A DNA stretch of 64,000 bases from positions 62,001 to 126,000 of the forward strand of contig NZ_BMQF01000014.1 in assembly GCF_014647975.1 (NCBI RefSeq), in the 5' to 3' direction. Below are positions 36,969 through 44,546 of this stretch, in pieces. Under the pieces are notes generated by a model. That model was given only the letters and a program-made list of their open reading frames with translations. It ran no database searches and was not told where the DNA came from. The stretch comes from Streptomyces fumigatiscleroticus (GTDB lineage: Bacteria; Actinomycetota; Actinomycetes; Streptomycetales; Streptomycetaceae). Made by a program: the position numbers and the translations under genes. Numbering within the stretch: the first letter of the stretch is position 1; each line of letters opens with the position of its first letter.

Positions 36969-37943
36969 CTACTGCTCGTCGAAGAGGCTCGTCACCGAAC
37001 CGTCCTCGAACACCTCACGCACCGCACGCGCGATCGTCGGCGCGATCGACAGCACCGTGATCTTGTCCAGCTCCAGCTCACCCGGCGTCGGCAGCGTGTT
37101 CGTCAGCACGAACTCGCTCACCTTCGAGTTCTTCAGCCGATCCGCCGCCGGACCCGACAGCACACCGTGCGTCGCCGTCACGATGACGTCCTCCGCACCG
37201 TGCGCGAACAGCGCGTCCGCGGCGGCGCAGATGGTGCCACCAGTGTCGATCATGTCATCGACCAGGACACAGACTCTGCCCTCCACATCACCGACGACCT
37301 CGTGCACCGTCACCTGGTTCGCGACGTCCTTGTCACGCCGCTTGTGCACGATCGCCAGCGGCGCGCCCAGCCGGTCGCACCACCGGTCTGCGACCCGCAC
37401 CCGGCCCGCGTCCGGAGACACGATCGTCAGCTTGTCCCGGTCCACCTTGCTGCCCACGTAGTCCGCCAGCAGCGGCAGCGCGAACAGGTGGTCCACCGGA
37501 CCGTCGAAGAAGCCCTGGATCTGGTCCGTGTGCAGATCCACCGCGAGAATCCGATCGGCACCCGCCGTCTTCATCAGGTCCGCGATCAGACGCGCCGAGA
37601 TCGGTTCACGTCCACGGTGCTTCTTGTCCTGCCGCGCGTAACCGTAGAACGGCACGATGACCGTGATGGAGCGGGCCGACGCACGCTTCAGCGCGTCGAT
37701 CATGATCAGCTGCTCCATGACCCACTTGTTGATCGGAGCCGTGTGGCTCTGGATCAGGAAGCAGTCAGCACCACGCGCCGACTCCTGGTAACGCACATAG
37801 ATCTCGCCATTGGCGAAGTCGAAGGCCTTCGTCGGGACGACCCCGACACCCAGCTGGTGGGCGACCTCCTCGGCAAGCTCGGGGTGGGCGCGGCCGGAGA
37901 AGAACATCAGCTTCTTCTCGCCGGTCGTCTTGATCCCGGTCAC
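36969..37943 (-). CDS. prs: Ribose-phosphate diphosphokinase (PRPP synthetase)
   Basis: This 324-residue enzyme makes PRPP from ribose-5-phosphate and ATP for nucleotide, His and Trp synthesis. Motifs are 'FSGRAHPELAEEVA' at the start, the flexible loop 'YGYARQDKKHRGREPISARL' near 105, 'DLHTDQIQGFFDGPVDHL' near 140 and the PRPP-binding 'VLVDDMIDTGGTI' near 225. It follows glmU by 103 bp and precedes rplY, so glmU-prs-rplY-pth form one directional block. Confidence 0.97.
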   Translation of the reverse strand: MTGIKTTGEKKLMFFSGRAHPELAEEVAHQLGVGVVPTKAFDFANGEIYVRYQESARGADCFLIQSHTAPINKWVMEQLIMIDALKRASARSITVIVPFYGYARQDKKHRGREPISARLIADLMKTAGADRILAVDLHTDQIQGFFDGPVDHLFALPLLADYVGSKVDRDKLTIVSPDAGRVRVADRWCDRLGAPLAIVHKRRDKDVANQVTVHEVVGDVEGRVCVLVDDMIDTGGTICAAADALFAHGAEDVIVTATHGVLSGPAADRLKNSKVSEFVLTNTLPTPGELELDKITVLSIAPTIARAVREVFEDGSVTSLFDEQ

Positions 37944-37961
37944 AGCACAGTCTCCTCAGAG

Positions 37962-37996
37962 GTCTCAGCTGGGCATGAGAGAACGTCTCAGCTGGG
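37962..37996. repeat. Direct repeat GTCTCAGCTGGG in the prs leader
   Basis: Two identical 12-base copies at 37962-37973 and 37985-37996, 23 bp apart, lie 19 bp upstream of the prs start. The function is unknown; they may be a regulatory site or simple duplication. Confidence 0.5.
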
Positions 37997-38046
37997 GGGT
38001 GATTGCACCTATCACGGTACGCCGTCCCGGACGTACCCGTTTCCGG

Positions 38047-39495
38047 TCAGCTTTCGCCGGCCGCCTCCCGGCGAGCCTCCTCGGCAGCCTTCGCCGCCGC
38101 GCTCCCCGGACGCTTACGAGCCACCCAACCCTCGATATTCCGCTGCTGACCGCGGGCCACGGCCAGCGAACCGGGCGGCACATCCTTCGTGATCACGGAC
38201 CCCGCGGCCGTGTAGGCACCGTCCCCGATCGTGACAGGTGCCACAAACATGTTGTCCGAGCCCGTCTTGCAGTGCGACCCGACCGTGGTGTGGTGCTTCG
38301 CCTCACCGTCATAGTTCACGAAGACGCTCGCCGCGCCGATGTTCGAGTACTCACCGATCGTGGCGTCGCCCACGTACGACAGGTGCGGCACCTTCGTGCC
38401 CTCGCCGATCGACGCGTTCTTCGTCTCGACATACGTCCCGATCTTCGACTTCAGCCCGAGCCGCGTCCCCGGCCGCAGATACGCGTACGGCCCCACGGAC
38501 GCCTGCGGGCCGATCTCCGCGCTGTCGGAGACCGTGTTGTCGACGCGGGCGCCCGCACCGACCCTGGTGTCCTTGAGCCGGGTGTTCGGCCCCACCTCGG
38601 CACCCGCGGCGACATGCGTCGCACCCAGCAGCTGCGTGCCCGGGTGCACCACCGCGTCCTGCTCGAACGTCACCGTCACGTCCACCCAGGTCGTCGCCGG
38701 GTCGACGACGGTCACACCGGCGAGCATGGCGTCGGTCAGCAGCCGGTCGTTGAGCGTGCGGCGGGCCTCGGCCAGCTGCACACGGTTGTTGATCCCGGCG
38801 ATCTCACGGTGGTCGGCCGCGACGGAGGCGCCCACGCGGTGACCGGCCTCACGCAGGATGCCGAGGACGTCCGTGAGGTACTCCTCACCCTGGCTGTTGT
38901 CCGTACGGACCTTGCCCAGCGCGTCCGCGAGCAACTGCCCGTCGAACGCGAACACACCCGAGTTGATCTCCCGGATCGCCCGCTGCGACTCCGAGGCGTC
39001 CTTGTGTTCCACGATCGCCGTCACGGCCCCGGAGGCGCCGTCGCGGACGATACGGCCGTAGCCCGTCGCGTCCGGGACCTCGGCGGCCAGGACCGTGACA
39101 GCGTTGCCGTCGGCGGAGTGGGTGGCGGCGAGGGCGCGCAGCGTCTCCCCCGTCAGCAGCGGGGTGTCGCCGCAGACGACGACGACCGTGCCGTCGACGC
39201 TGCCGCCGAGCTCCTTCAGGGCCATGCGGACCGCGTGCCCGGTGCCGTTCTGCTCGGCCTGCACGGCGGTACGGACGTGGGGGTCGATCTCGGCGAGGTG
39301 CGCGGAGACCTGCTCGCGGGCGTGGCCCACGACGACGACCAGGTTCTCCGGGTCCAACTCGCGGGCGGCGGCGAGGACGTGGCCGACGAGGGAACGGCCA
39401 CAGATGCTGTGCAGGACCTTGGGGGTGGCCGACTTCATACGGGTGCCCTCACCCGCTGCGAGTACGACGACGGCTGCCGGGCGGTTGGCGCTCAC
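38047..39495 (-). CDS. glmU: Bifunctional GlcN-1-P acetyltransferase/GlcNAc-1-P uridylyltransferase GlmU
   Basis: This 482-residue cytosolic enzyme makes UDP-GlcNAc, the precursor of peptidoglycan. The pyrophosphorylase domain (about 1-235) starts 'VVVLAAGEGTRMKSATPKVLH'; the left-handed beta-helix acetyltransferase domain (about 255-450) shows hexapeptide repeats and 'YDGEAKHHTTVGSHCKTGSDNM'-like catalytic His/Lys segments. The C-terminal basic/Ala-rich tail is typical of actinomycetes. It is followed by prs in the usual order. A tRNA gene lies upstream. Confidence 0.97.
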   Translation of the reverse strand: MSANRPAAVVVLAAGEGTRMKSATPKVLHSICGRSLVGHVLAAARELDPENLVVVVGHAREQVSAHLAEIDPHVRTAVQAEQNGTGHAVRMALKELGGSVDGTVVVVCGDTPLLTGETLRALAATHSADGNAVTVLAAEVPDATGYGRIVRDGASGAVTAIVEHKDASESQRAIREINSGVFAFDGQLLADALGKVRTDNSQGEEYLTDVLGILREAGHRVGASVAADHREIAGINNRVQLAEARRTLNDRLLTDAMLAGVTVVDPATTWVDVTVTFEQDAVVHPGTQLLGATHVAAGAEVGPNTRLKDTRVGAGARVDNTVSDSAEIGPQASVGPYAYLRPGTRLGLKSKIGTYVETKNASIGEGTKVPHLSYVGDATIGEYSNIGAASVFVNYDGEAKHHTTVGSHCKTGSDNMFVAPVTIGDGAYTAAGSVITKDVPPGSLAVARGQQRNIEGWVARKRPGSAAAKAAEEARREAAGES

Positions 39496-39574
39496 GGGGT
39501 GTGCCCTTCGGCTCTGGATGGGTGGGGTGTGGACATCCGCAGGATACCGGGGCGTAGGTGGGGGGAAATGTGAA

Positions 39575-39600
39575 CGGGTCCTGACTGGGGTCAGGACCCG
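39575..39600. terminator. Hairpin downstream of tRNA-Gln
   Basis: CGGGTCCTGAC pairs perfectly with GTCAGGACCCG around a TGGG loop, 25 bp past the tRNA 3' end and upstream of glmU. Confidence 0.7.
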
Positions 39601-39624
39601 AACTGAGGTGGTGTGTGCTGTGAG

Positions 39625-39697
39625 CTCCCCCGCAAGGATTCGAACCTTGTCCTGCTAGGACCAAAACCTAGTGTGCTGCCAGTTACACCACGGGGGA
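39625..39697 (-). tRNA. tRNA-Gln (anticodon UUG)
   Basis: The minus strand folds into a full cloverleaf: acceptor stem TCCCCCG/CGGGGGA with discriminator G, a D arm containing GTAACTGGCAG, an anticodon stem CTAGG/CCTAG with loop TTTTGGT (anticodon TTG), and a T arm with GGTTCGAATCC. CCA is not encoded. It lies between an HTH/LAGLIDADG-like gene and glmU, both on the same strand. Confidence 0.95.
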
Positions 39698-39711
39698 CAG
39701 CACATCAGACC

Positions 39712-40572
39712 TTACCGGAGACGTTCTCTCGCTTGGGCCACGATTCCGTTCCACCAACCCTCGATGCGGTTGTACAGACCAGCGCTCCTCGCCACGGTGA
39801 TGACCAGGCAGCCGTGGTAGTCGTCGGCGGTGTTCTTGCGGACGGTCTTGGGGTTGTGCTTCTTGAGCGTCGGCTTCGCGAAGACGGTCGTGTCCACGTC
39901 GGCGAGATCTGCCCAGTGCCGGTGCGCCGCCTCGATGTCCGCCGACTCGTGAATGAGTACTCGGTAGCCAAGGCGGTCCCGATCCACCTCGAGCAGGTCC
40001 AGCCACGCAAGGTAGGTGAGGATCACGCCGGGATCGCTGTTGACGAAGACGGCACGCTCGCGGCGGTCGTACGGCTTGCTCTTGGCGCCCTCTGCCCAGT
40101 ACAGCGCGACCCCGAGCATGAACAACTCGCGGTCCGTGAGGTCGCCGATTTCCCGCTGCGCTGCGGTCTTGGCGTTTGCGAGCTCCTCGTTCCGTGTCGC
40201 GCGCAGCCGGGCCAGTCCATCGTTCATGAGGGCCCGCTGTTCCTCGGGTGTGTAGCGCGGTGTGGGCTTCGGCAGGTCCCGTACCCACAGCGACACCGAG
40301 CTTCTGGAGCAGCCCAGCTCCACCTCGATCTGGTCGTACGTCCAGCCCTGGAGGCGAAGCTCCCTCGCCCTGTTGCGTGCGTCGTCCTTGGCGTTGGGGC
40401 GTTTCGTCCATTCCGGAGGTGGTTCGCCCTTGACCAGTTGGTTGAGGATGTCGTTGTTGTAGATCTTCAGCTCGTCGCGGATCTGCCGGAGGCTGTGGCC
40501 GCTGCGCCGCAGCGCGATCGCCCGCTCCCGCAGGTTCTCGAAGTCGGCGTACCTGCCGCTGGGGTGTGTCAT
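39712..40572 (-). CDS. Double-HTH protein with LAGLIDADG-like C-terminal domain, adjacent to tRNA-Gln
   Basis: This 286-residue protein has two resolvase-like helix-turn-helix segments (about residues 10-45, 'ALRRSGHSLRQIRDELKI', and about 66-103, 'ELRLQGWTYDQIEVELGCS'). A C-terminal part (about 147-280) beginning 'RELFMLGVALYWAEGAKSK' resembles the first LAGLIDADG helix and strand of homing endonucleases ('LGLYWGEGSK'-like) followed by 'VFVNSDPGVILTYLAWL'. It lies 14 bp upstream of the tRNA. It is somewhat less GC-rich than its neighbours. Similar proteins occur in actinophages and near tRNAs; nuclease activity is a guess. Confidence 0.7.
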   Translation of the reverse strand: MTHPSGRYADFENLRERAIALRRSGHSLRQIRDELKIYNNDILNQLVKGEPPPEWTKRPNAKDDARNRARELRLQGWTYDQIEVELGCSRSSVSLWVRDLPKPTPRYTPEEQRALMNDGLARLRATRNEELANAKTAAQREIGDLTDRELFMLGVALYWAEGAKSKPYDRRERAVFVNSDPGVILTYLAWLDLLEVDRDRLGYRVLIHESADIEAAHRHWADLADVDTTVFAKPTLKKHNPKTVRKNTADDYHGCLVITVARSAGLYNRIEGWWNGIVAQARERLR

Positions 40573-40739
40573 GGGGACACCGTCCGGGCGGAATGAGCCG
40601 TTCCGGGGTCGAACGGTGTGCGGTTCAGCCGTTCGAGGGGTATCGCGACGTATCGCTTCCGTTCCGTCACGGAATGTGGTGTAGGCCAGTCCCGGAAAGT
40701 CCCCGGAAAAGCGGCAGGGCGCGCCCGTAGGCTGGAGCC

Positions 40740-42059
40740 ATGACCACGACGGGGGAAGACCACACAGCGGCCGTGGAAGGGCCCTGGTGGTGGGCCAGGT
40801 GGCGCAGTGCCGTGCTCGATGTGAGCCTGGCCGTGGTGTCGGCGCTGGAGTGCGCGCTGGAGGGGGTTCCGTTCGCGCGGGACGCGGGGATTCCGCTCGT
40901 GGCGGGGATCGTGTTCGGGCTGCTGGCCGGCTCGGTGCTGGCGGTGCGGCGGAGATGGCCGATCGCGGTGGTGCTGGTGGCGATCGCCATCACACCGGCC
41001 CAGATGGGCTTTCTGATGGGCATCGTCGGCCTGTACTCGCTGGCGGCGTGTGAGCTGCCCCGGCGGATCATCGCCTGGCTGGCCGGGATGCAGCTGGTGG
41101 GGACGTTGATCGTGACGTTCGTGCGGGTGCGGCAGGGCATGGACCGGGGGACCCTGACGCTGGGCGACTGGTTCGTCCCGTTCGCTTCGATCACGACCTC
41201 GCTGGGGCTGACCGCGCCGCCGTTGCTGCTCGGTCTCTATGTCGGTGCCCGGCGGCGGCTGATGGAGAGTCTGCGGGAGCGGGCGGACAGTCTGGAGCGG
41301 GAGCTTCAGCTGCTGGCCGAGCGGGCGGAGGAGCGGGCCGAGTGGGCCCGGAACGAGGAGCGGACGCGGATCGCCCGGGAGATGCACGATGTCGTCGCTC
41401 ATCGGGTGAGTCTGATGGTGGTGCACGCGGCGGCGTTGCAGGCGGTCGCGCGGAAGGATCCGGAGAAGGCGGTGAGGAACGCCGCTCTGGTGGGGGACAT
41501 GGGGCGGCAGGCGCTGACCGAGTTGCGGGAGATGCTCGGGGTGCTGCGCAGTGGCGGGGACGAGCGGCGTGAGCGGGCGGCGGCGGTGCCGCTGGCGGCG
41601 GTGGGGGCGGCTGCCGCGGCGGCGGCCTCGCGGGCGGTGGACGAGGACGGGCCGCCGGCCGATGGGCCCTGTCTGGACGAGTTGGAGGAGCTGATCGGGC
41701 AGTCGGCCGCCGCGGGCATGGTGGTGGATCTGTCGGTGGAGGGGGAGACCCGGTCGTATCCGCCGGAGGTGGAGCAGACGGCGTACCGGGTGGTGCAGGA
41801 GGCGCTGACCAACGTGCACAAGCACGCGGCGGGGGCGAAGACGCATGTGCGGCTGGCGCACCGGGTGTCGGAGATCGCCATGCAGGTGGAGAACGAGCCG
41901 CCGCCGGAGGTGGCGTCGGCGTCGTCGGCGCGGTTGCCGTCGGGCGGCAACGGTCTGGTGGGGATGAAGGAGCGGGTCTCGGCGCTGGGCGGGGTCTTCG
42001 TGTCGGGGCCGACGGATGCGGGGGGTTTCCGGGTGTCGGCGGTGATTCCGGCGGCGTAG
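40740..42059 (+). CDS. Orphan sensor histidine kinase (NarL/DesK-type, HisKA_3)
   Basis: This 439-residue kinase has about five TM helices in residues 20-175, a short coiled coil (about 180-205), the HisKA_3 H-box 'RIAREMHDVVAHRVSLMVVHA' near residue 212 with the phospho-acceptor His, and an ATPase domain with N-box 'QEALTNVHKHA' near 360 and 'GGNGLVGMKERV' near 402. An Ala-rich insert (about 280-305) interrupts the region before the N-box. ATG 40740. No response regulator is adjacent on either side, so its partner is elsewhere. Confidence 0.9.
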   Translation: MTTTGEDHTAAVEGPWWWARWRSAVLDVSLAVVSALECALEGVPFARDAGIPLVAGIVFGLLAGSVLAVRRRWPIAVVLVAIAITPAQMGFLMGIVGLYSLAACELPRRIIAWLAGMQLVGTLIVTFVRVRQGMDRGTLTLGDWFVPFASITTSLGLTAPPLLLGLYVGARRRLMESLRERADSLERELQLLAERAEERAEWARNEERTRIAREMHDVVAHRVSLMVVHAAALQAVARKDPEKAVRNAALVGDMGRQALTELREMLGVLRSGGDERRERAAAVPLAAVGAAAAAAASRAVDEDGPPADGPCLDELEELIGQSAAAGMVVDLSVEGETRSYPPEVEQTAYRVVQEALTNVHKHAAGAKTHVRLAHRVSEIAMQVENEPPPEVASASSARLPSGGNGLVGMKERVSALGGVFVSGPTDAGGFRVSAVIPAA

Positions 42060-42072
42060 GGCCTGTCGGAGG

Positions 42073-42567
42073 TCAGGACGCGGTGAGGCGTACGGGTTCG
42101 GTGCCGGCGACCAGGGCGGCCAGGGCCTGGTCGATGTCGGGGCCGAGGTACCAGTCGCCGGTGTGGTCGAGGGCGTAGACGCGGCCTTCGGTGTCGATGG
42201 CGAGGACGGCGTGGGTGTCGGTCTCGGCGCCGAGGGGGCAGACCTCGGTGTCGAGTGCGCGGCCGAGGTCGCCGAGGGTGCGGGCCAGGTGCAGGCCGTG
42301 CAGCGGGTCGAGGTCGAGGACGGCGGGGGCGATCTGGCGGCCGGGGCCGGTGGGGGTGAGGCGGAGTCCGCCGAACTCGGCCCAGGCCTCGACGGCGGCG
42401 GGGAAGACGGTGTGGCGGTGTCCCGCGGGGGAGACGTGGTCGCGCAGGATGTCGGCCCAGGCCTCGGCCTGCCTTATGTCCCAGCGTCCGGGTTGCCAGC
42501 CGGCGGCGCGCAGCGCGGCGTCGACGGGCACGGGGAAGCGTGTGGTGGAGGTGCGGTCGGCGTGCAT
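42073..42567 (-). CDS. SUKH-3 family immunity-like protein
   Basis: This 164-residue cytosolic protein matches the SUKH-3 family: 'VDAALRAAGWQPGRWDIRQAEAWADIL' at the start, 'FPAAVEAWAEFGGLRLTPTGPG' near 55, 'DLGRALDTEVCPLGAETDTHAVLAIDTEGRVYALDHTGDWYLG' near 98. SUKH domains bind and neutralise bacterial toxins, often nucleases or deaminases. It lies 54 bp downstream of the YwqJ-type deaminase gene on the same strand, the classic toxin-then-immunity order. No signal or TM segment is seen. Confidence 0.85.
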   Translation of the reverse strand: MHADRTSTTRFPVPVDAALRAAGWQPGRWDIRQAEAWADILRDHVSPAGHRHTVFPAAVEAWAEFGGLRLTPTGPGRQIAPAVLDLDPLHGLHLARTLGDLGRALDTEVCPLGAETDTHAVLAIDTEGRVYALDHTGDWYLGPDIDQALAALVAGTEPVRLTAS

Positions 42568-42621
42568 CTGTTCTTCGTTCGTCGGGGGCTCGGACGGAGG
42601 AGAGGTGAGGTGGTGAGGGGG

Positions 42622-43164
42622 TCAGCCGGTCGCGGTCGGGTCGACGATGCGCACGCCGAAGTGGGCGGCGAGGGCGGTGCAGGCGCGGCAGGGCGGGGCG
42701 AAGTTGCCGTGCAGGGGGTCGCCGTCCTCGCGGATGTGGCGGGCGGTGAGTTTGGCCTGCTTGAGGGCCTTGCGGGCTTCGCCGTTGGTCATGGGCTTGC
42801 GGGCGGCGCGTTTGCTGCGGGTGGCGTCGACGGCGGCGATGTGACGGGAGATGAGGATGGTCTCCGCGCAGCGGCCGGTGAAGCGGTCGCGCTGGCCGCT
42901 GGTGAGGGTGTCCAGGAAGTCCTGGACGAGGGGGTGCAGCGCGGGGGGTGTGTCGCCGCGGGCGGCGGTGCCGGTGAGGGTGGCGCCGCGGACGGAGAGG
43001 GCGGCGGCGACGGTGGGCAGTATGCCGTCGCGGCGGTGGCGCAGCACGGGGGCGTGGGCGGCCTCGGCGGCGCTCCAGCCGATGCGGGGGTCCCCGCTTC
43101 GGGGGTCCCCGCTCCGGGGGTCGCCGGACCGGCCGGTGTGCGGGTCGGTCTTGGTCGCGCTCAC
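42622..43164 (-). CDS. YwqJ-type deaminase-like protein
   Basis: This 180-residue protein belongs to the YwqJ-related deaminase family of the cytidine deaminase-like fold. The zinc/catalytic motif C99-A100-E101 (in GRCAETILISRHI) and the P-C-R-A-C motif with C159 and C162 are intact, so it may be active on a nucleic acid or nucleotide. Residues after 'AKLTARHIREDGDPLHGNFAPPC' are typical. GTG 43164 is 9 bases from AGGAGGGG; ATGs at 43173 and 43170 are too close to it. There is no secretion signal or delivery domain. The N-terminus carries an S-G-D-P-R repeat from a 15-bp DNA tandem. Confidence 0.82.
   Translation of the reverse strand: MSATKTDPHTGRSGDPRSGDPRSGDPRIGWSAAEAAHAPVLRHRRDGILPTVAAALSVRGATLTGTAARGDTPPALHPLVQDFLDTLTSGQRDRFTGRCAETILISRHIAAVDATRSKRAARKPMTNGEARKALKQAKLTARHIREDGDPLHGNFAPPCRACTALAAHFGVRIVDPTATG
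43085..43129. repeat. Three tandem 15-bp units in the 5' part of the YwqJ-type gene
   Basis: Units CGGGGGTCCCCGCTT/C at 43085-43099 and 43100-43114 and a diverged third at 43115-43129 encode S-G-D-P-R steps (minus strand). In-frame expansion of a palindromic GGGGTCCCC motif. Confidence 0.8.
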
Positions 43165-43481
43165 GATCATCATCCCCTCCTATGAGCATCCCCCGGAAGG
43201 TCACAGACTGCCAAATGCCGTGGCGGGTGCGGAAGCTGGGGCGGCCCGACACGCCCGGTCCGAGCGGGCTGTCACGACAGGGTGACGGCTGGTCACGGAG
43301 GTGGAGGGCCTCGACGGCCGCTGGCGGTGACCCGTGTCGTCGTACCGCATAGGCTGTCGGCACCGCGATCCATGCGGTTGACGCGTGGAACAGTCGAGAC
43401 AGACGTGACAGTCGATACGGGCGGTGGTGGGCCAGGGATGGCCGCCACGGGCCGTACAGAATGCCGCAGGGGGCAACCGCC
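43165..43481 (+). promoter_or_regulatory. Divergent promoter region of the deaminase/nuclease-SUKH locus
   Basis: This 317-bp gap separates the minus-strand YwqJ/SUKH-3 pair from the plus-strand nuclease-SUKH genes and contains no gene. A candidate plus-strand promoter is GTGACC (43327-43332), 17-bp spacer, TAGGCT (43350-43355), giving a leader of about 120 bases to ATG 43482. A second TTGACG at 43378 lacks a good -10. No operator dyad is obvious. Confidence 0.45.
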
Positions 43482-44537
43482 ATGACGACAGGTCGGCTCG
43501 GGCTGGGGGTACCTCCCGGCCGCCAGGCCGGGGGACACGCCGCGCCACCGAACGCGGCCTATGCCGGGCAGGTCGTGCATTTCCCGGACCCGGTCCGGGC
43601 GGCCCGCCACCCGAGGGGGGTACGGGTGGACGAGCGCGGCTACCCCGACTTCTCGCCCTACGCGCGTGCGGCCGCGGAGATCGCAGAGCCGCCGGAGGGT
43701 TTCGGTGTCGACGAGTTGCGGCTGACGGACTACGTGTCGGCGAACGCGGCGCTGGCGGCGTCGGGGCACGAGCTGTGGGACACGGTGCCGGCGGTGGCGA
43801 CGCCGCACGGCTGGACGTGGCACCACGTCGCCGGGACGCGGCGCCTCGAACTGGTCCCGGTCGAGGTGAAGGCGCTGCTGCGGCACCACGGCGGGATCGC
43901 GACCGCGCGGGTCGACCAGGACAAGCGGGGCACGCGGCCGTTGCAGGAGACGCGGCCGGCGCACTTCGGGCTGCCGAAGTCGGGTGTGGCGGTGACGGAG
44001 CAGCAGGTGCAGGGGGTCGAGGAGGACCTCGGTTACCGGCTGCCGGGCGCCTACCGGTCGTTTTTGAAGGCGGCGGGCGGCTGCGCGCCGGTGGGCACCG
44101 CGCTCGACGCGGAGCTGGGGCTCCTGGTCGACCAGCCGTTCTTCACGGTGCGGGAGGAGGCGGCCGTCAACGACCTCGTCTACGTCAACAAGTGCCTGCG
44201 GGACCATCTGACGAAGGACTATCTCGGAGTCGCCTTCATCCAGGGCGGGCTGCTGGCGGTGAAGGTGAAGGGCGAGCGGATCGGTTCGGTCTGGTTCTGC
44301 GCGTACGACGACGCGCGGGACGTGGACCCCTCGTGGCCGCCGGCCGAGCGGGTCGAGCGGCTGCTGCTGCCGTGCGGTGAGGACTTCGACGCGTTTCTGT
44401 CGCGGCTGGCGGGTTCGCCGCCGGAGCTGGAGACGGTGGCGAACCTGATGGTGGACGGCGGGTTCGCGCGAGCGGTGCCGGTGGCGTCCGCGTCTGCCGC
44501 GTCTTCCGGGTCCACCGCGTCTTCGGTTGGGGAGTGA
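43482..44537 (+). CDS. WHH-type HNH nuclease domain fused to a SUKH-1 (SMI1/KNR4) domain
   Basis: This 351-residue cytosolic protein combines two domains normally in separate toxin and immunity proteins. The N-terminal part (about 30-155) has 'DERGYPDFSPYARA' and W113-H114-H115 followed by 'LELVPVEV' and H135-H136-G-G, the pattern of the HNH/EndoVII nuclease with conserved WHH; Lys130 occupies a position where the family usually has His. The C-terminal part (about 171-330) from 'VTEQQVQGVEEDLGYRLPGAYRSFLKAAGG' is SMI1/KNR4 (SUKH-1). ATG 43482 has CAGGGGG 8 bases upstream. The next gene starts 9 bp after its stop, so they form an operon. Confidence 0.8.
   Translation: MTTGRLGLGVPPGRQAGGHAAPPNAAYAGQVVHFPDPVRAARHPRGVRVDERGYPDFSPYARAAAEIAEPPEGFGVDELRLTDYVSANAALAASGHELWDTVPAVATPHGWTWHHVAGTRRLELVPVEVKALLRHHGGIATARVDQDKRGTRPLQETRPAHFGLPKSGVAVTEQQVQGVEEDLGYRLPGAYRSFLKAAGGCAPVGTALDAELGLLVDQPFFTVREEAAVNDLVYVNKCLRDHLTKDYLGVAFIQGGLLAVKVKGERIGSVWFCAYDDARDVDPSWPPAERVERLLLPCGEDFDAFLSRLAGSPPELETVANLMVDGGFARAVPVASASAASSGSTASSVGE
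43503..43536. repeat. Streptomyces interspersed palindromic repeat in the N-terminal codons of the nuclease-SUKH gene
   Basis: CTGGGGGTACCTCCCGGC followed by CGCCAGGCCGGGGGAC is the GGGGGTACCTCCCGGCC...GGCCGGGGGA form that recurs in Streptomyces genomes. It is translated as G-L-G-V-P-P-G-R-Q-A-G-G at residues about 7-18, ahead of the conserved domain. Confidence 0.65.
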
Positions 44538-44546
44538 GCTTCGGCG

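Noticed and set aside
39600..39720. Attachment site of an integrated element at tRNA-Gln
   Set aside because: No integrase gene and no second copy of the tRNA 3' end is seen in the window.
43461..43481. Earlier ATG for the nuclease-SUKH gene
   Set aside because: ATG 43482 has CAGGGGG at proper distance, while 43461 lacks a ribosome site.
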